Shown here one piece after another: positions 3,973-5,769 of a DNA stretch of 5,769 nucleotides; the stretch's first letter is position 1, and every line of letters begins with the position of its first letter. Origin of the DNA: Treponema sp. (GTDB lineage Bacteria; Spirochaetota; Spirochaetia; Treponematales; Breznakiellaceae). Position numbers and translations under genes: made by a program. Below the pieces are notes generated by a model. That model was not told the DNA's origin, did not search any database, and saw only the letters and a list, made by a program, of their open reading frames with translations. The stretch is from positions 1 through 5,769 of the forward strand of contig JAIROH010000104.1 in NCBI GenBank assembly GCA_031257595.1. The letters run 5' to 3'.

Positions 3973-4581
3973 ATGAAAGAGCCCACCCAGCGCCAGAGGG
4001 AAGTGCTTGCATTCATTTCGGATTACATCAGATCCCACTATTATCCGCCTACCATAAGGGAAGTGGCGGAACATTTTTCCATTTCAGTCAAGGGCGCCTA
4101 CGATCATGTGTTGGCGCTTAAGAAAAAAGGCAGGCTTAAGCTGGGTGGCAAACGTTCCAGAACCATGGAAGTGGTGCGCGGCGAAGAGGATCGCGCGATA
4201 GAAGGTTTTGCGGAAATTCCCGTACTCGGCGTGGTAGCCGCCGGACGGCCCATTTTGGCGGAAGAAAACTGGGACGGAAGTATCCCCATACATAATTCGT
4301 TTCTCAAAAAAAATAAACAGTACTTTGCCCTCAGGGTAAAAGGCGATTCCATGAAAGACGCGGGAATTCTGGACAGGGACACGGCCCTTGTTCAAAAACA
4401 GAATTTTGCCCGGGACGGTGAAATTGTGGTTGCCGTGGTTGATGAGGCGGTTACCCTGAAGCGCTTTTATAAAGAACCCACCCGCGTACGGCTGCAGCCG
4501 GAAAATCCCGCGTATCTTCCCATCTACAGCCAGGATGTGCGGATACTGGGCAAGCTGGCCTATGTAATCCGTTCGTGTTGA
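3973..4581 (+). CDS. lexA: SOS repressor LexA
   Basis: LexA represses DNA-damage genes and cleaves itself when it meets the RecA filament. The 202 residues match the family length. The N-terminal winged helix (about 1-68) starts with TQRQREVLAFISDYI and has the YYPPTIREVAEHF recognition region. The self-cleavage bond is Ala90-Gly91 in VVAAGRP. The catalytic serine is Ser126 in GDSMKDAGI and the lysine is Lys163 in VTLKRF. Their spacing of 37 residues equals that of E. coli Ser119/Lys156. All autoproteolysis elements are present, so an SOS response is likely functional. AGGAAAG (3962-3968) lies 4 bases before the ATG. The gene follows the activator after 38 bases and is followed by holA after a single base. 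Its operator cannot be assigned confidently. Confidence 0.97.
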   Translation: MKEPTQRQREVLAFISDYIRSHYYPPTIREVAEHFSISVKGAYDHVLALKKKGRLKLGGKRSRTMEVVRGEEDRAIEGFAEIPVLGVVAAGRPILAEENWDGSIPIHNSFLKKNKQYFALRVKGDSMKDAGILDRDTALVQKQNFARDGEIVVAVVDEAVTLKRFYKEPTRVRLQPENPAYLPIYSQDVRILGKLAYVIRSC

Positions 4582-4582
4582 C

Positions 4583-5566
4583 ATGGCCGGCGGAAAAAGT
4601 TTCCTCTTTCTGGGGCCGGAGCTGGGAGAAAAGCTTGACGCCCTGGACATAATAAGAAAAAACCTTCGCGGGGAAGACCCTCCCCGGGCCCAAAGTCCGG
4701 TTCCGCCGGCATTGGAAGAAACGTCGTTTTACGCCGGAGAAACGCCGGTATCCCAGATTGTGTCGGTTATCAAAAACGGAAGCCTCTTTTCCGACGCGCG
4801 GCTTTTTATCATCAAAAACGCCGAATCCATCAAAAAGAAGGAAGACGCCGTTTTGATGGTCTCCTGCCTTGAAAATCCAGGCGACGGGGTAACGCTGATC
4901 CTCCTTTCGGACGAAACCAGACTGGACAAGCGTATCGAAGACGCCGTCCCCAGGGAACGGCGGCGGATTTTTTGGGAACTCTTTGAAAACAGGAAGAGCG
5001 AATGGGTAGCGTCGTTTTTCAGGCGTTCCGGCTGCCGTATAGACGAAGGCGGCATCGCGGCCGTTCTGGAAATGGTCGAAAACAACACCGACGCGTTAAG
5101 GAGGGAATGTACGCTCCTTGTGTTTTTCCTTGGCGGGGAGAAAATAATAAGCGCGGAGGATGTGGAGCGGTGCCTTTCCCATACACGGGAAGAATCTCCG
5201 TTTACCCTGTTTGCCGCCCTGGCCAGGGGCAATCTTTCGCTCAGCCTGGACATAGAGCGCGCCCTTCTGGGGACAAAGCAAAGTCCCCAGGCAATATTGG
5301 CCGGACTGGCGTGGTGTTTCAGGAAACTTTCGGATTATTTCGCGCTAAAGGAAACAGGGGAGGCAAATGATTTTGAGATGAAAAAAATCGGCCTTGGTTC
5401 CCAAAAAGTACGGGCGGATTATATCGAAGCCGCCCGGCGCTGGAAAAACGCCGGCAAAGCCCTGGCGGTAATAGGCGAGTACGAATACCTTTTCCGTTCT
5501 TTTGGCGGAGATTTTGAAGAGATCCTCATGGACACCTTTATATATACGCTTGCCGCGCCGCGCTGA
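4583..5566 (+). CDS. holA: DNA polymerase III subunit delta
   Basis: This is the delta subunit of the clamp loader, which opens the beta clamp and helps load it on primed DNA at the replication fork. The 327 residues fit the family (about 320-345). As in HolA, the nucleotide-binding fold is degenerate: there is no P-loop in the N-terminal FLFLGPELGEKLDAL. The family's 'LF..RLFIIKNAE' motif (68-81) forms the clamp-contact region. The second domain shows the usual 'LEMVENNTDALRRECTLLVFF' helix pair (162-182), followed by 'ISAEDVERCL' (189-198). The C-terminal helical collar contains SPFTLFAAL and QAILAGLAWCFRKL. Overall similarity is moderate, as is normal for HolA. No Shine-Dalgarno sequence precedes the ATG, which lies one base after the lexA stop, so translation probably depends on ribosomes ending lexA. 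Confidence 0.87.
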   Translation: MAGGKSFLFLGPELGEKLDALDIIRKNLRGEDPPRAQSPVPPALEETSFYAGETPVSQIVSVIKNGSLFSDARLFIIKNAESIKKKEDAVLMVSCLENPGDGVTLILLSDETRLDKRIEDAVPRERRRIFWELFENRKSEWVASFFRRSGCRIDEGGIAAVLEMVENNTDALRRECTLLVFFLGGEKIISAEDVERCLSHTREESPFTLFAALARGNLSLSLDIERALLGTKQSPQAILAGLAWCFRKLSDYFALKETGEANDFEMKKIGLGSQKVRADYIEAARRWKNAGKALAVIGEYEYLFRSFGGDFEEILMDTFIYTLAAPR

Positions 5567-5580
5567 CGCGCGGTATCTTT
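5558..5580 (+). terminator. Possible terminator overlapping the holA stop codon
   Basis: CCGCGC - TGAC - GCGCGG (5558-5573) is a perfect 6-bp GC-only stem whose loop is the holA stop codon plus one base. A pyrimidine-rich run (TATCTTTCCTCTTCT) follows, not a clean T-run, so termination may be partial. Confidence 0.42.
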
Positions 5581-5600
5581 CCTCTTCTCCGCCAATGCGC

Positions 5601-5606
5601 TACACT
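5601..5606 (+). promoter_or_regulatory. Possible -10 box of the last gene
   Basis: TACACT matches the -10 consensus at four of six positions and lies 8 bases before the ATG at 5615, a position like those of hprK and deoD. The -35 region is poor. No ribosome binding site lies in between. Confidence 0.25.
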
Positions 5607-5614
5607 TTTGAACA

Positions 5615-5769
5615 ATGGCCGGACGGGTTTACCTTTTTCAGGGGAATTATCTTGTTATACCCGAAACGACAAACGACGGCGAGGCGGCGGACGGGGTAGA
5701 CGGAGACCTTGTCCGCGGCGCTTTCGGCAAGCTTGCCTACTACGCCGTCCCTTCCCTGACGGCAAAAAA
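5615..5769 (+). CDS. 5' end of an unidentified gene, cut by the window edge
   Basis: An open frame of 51 codons starts at ATG 5615 and runs to the window end without a stop. The first residues are MAGRVYLFQGNYLVIPE, and the visible part ends AYYAVPSLTAK. Codon use (many GCC, GAC, GGC) resembles holA and hprK, which supports real coding. The pattern of a short hydrophobic start, 'VIPE' and 'YAVPSL' faintly recalls the N-terminal domain of NudC-like NAD(+) diphosphatases, but the catalytic Nudix box would lie outside the window, so this is only a suggestion. No signal peptide is evident. No Shine-Dalgarno sequence precedes the ATG. It starts 48 bases after holA. Confidence 0.6.
   Translation, partial: MAGRVYLFQGNYLVIPETTNDGEAADGVDGDLVRGAFGKLAYYAVPSLTAK

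Noticed and set aside
2723..4012. 429-codon minus-strand frame opposite the activator gene
   Set aside because: It is a shadow of the strongly supported activator and ptsH. The translation is Arg/Phe/Gly-rich without recognisable domains.
5502..5699. 65-codon plus-strand frame over the end of holA
   Set aside because: It overlaps holA and the better-supported frame starting at 5615, and shows no motif or start signal.

Overview
The window (about half G+C) carries mostly bacterial housekeeping and regulatory genes in a tightly packed layout. An HPr kinase and HPr sit beside a sigma-54 activator, LexA and a clamp-loader subunit. This set, the base composition and the general look of the HprK N-terminus make me think of a spirochaete of the Treponema type, perhaps a gut treponeme. 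That is an impression from gene content and not a demonstrated placement.

Left part (1-810): an AT-rich antitoxin gene of the HI1420/HigA-like family, whose toxin partner is presumably cut off at the left edge. It is followed by about 480 bp without a credible protein gene. This stretch holds two copies (371-548 and 566-743, about 97% identical, exactly 195 bp apart) of a structured repeat. The second copy runs into the 3' end of a complete tRNA-Leu(CAG) gene on the minus strand. Each copy contains GC-rich repeats and hairpins, a plus-strand imitation of a tRNA 3' end, a strong hairpin that terminates minus-strand transcription, and the 3' end of the tRNA-Leu gene.

Middle part (810-1690): the tRNA promoter, then deoD (purine nucleoside phosphorylase) on the minus strand, divergent from hprK. 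The 84 bp between the ATG codons of deoD and hprK contain back-to-back sigma-70-type promoters. Each -10 box ends exactly six bases before the ATG, so both mRNAs are predicted to be leaderless.

Right part (1686-5769): a plus-strand run of hprK, ptsH (HPr with both His15 and Ser46), a receiver-less sigma-54 enhancer-binding protein whose start overlaps the ptsH stop, lexA and holA. The first three look like one regulatory unit: the kinase, its substrate and a transcription activator with no sensor domain of its own. lexA may have its own weak promoter and operator, and holA follows lexA after one base. A hairpin overlaps the holA stop. A further gene then starts at 5615 and runs off the window.

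The points most worth attention are the tRNA-mimicking palindromic repeat, the paired leaderless promoters, and the possible link between HPr phosphorylation and sigma-54 transcription.
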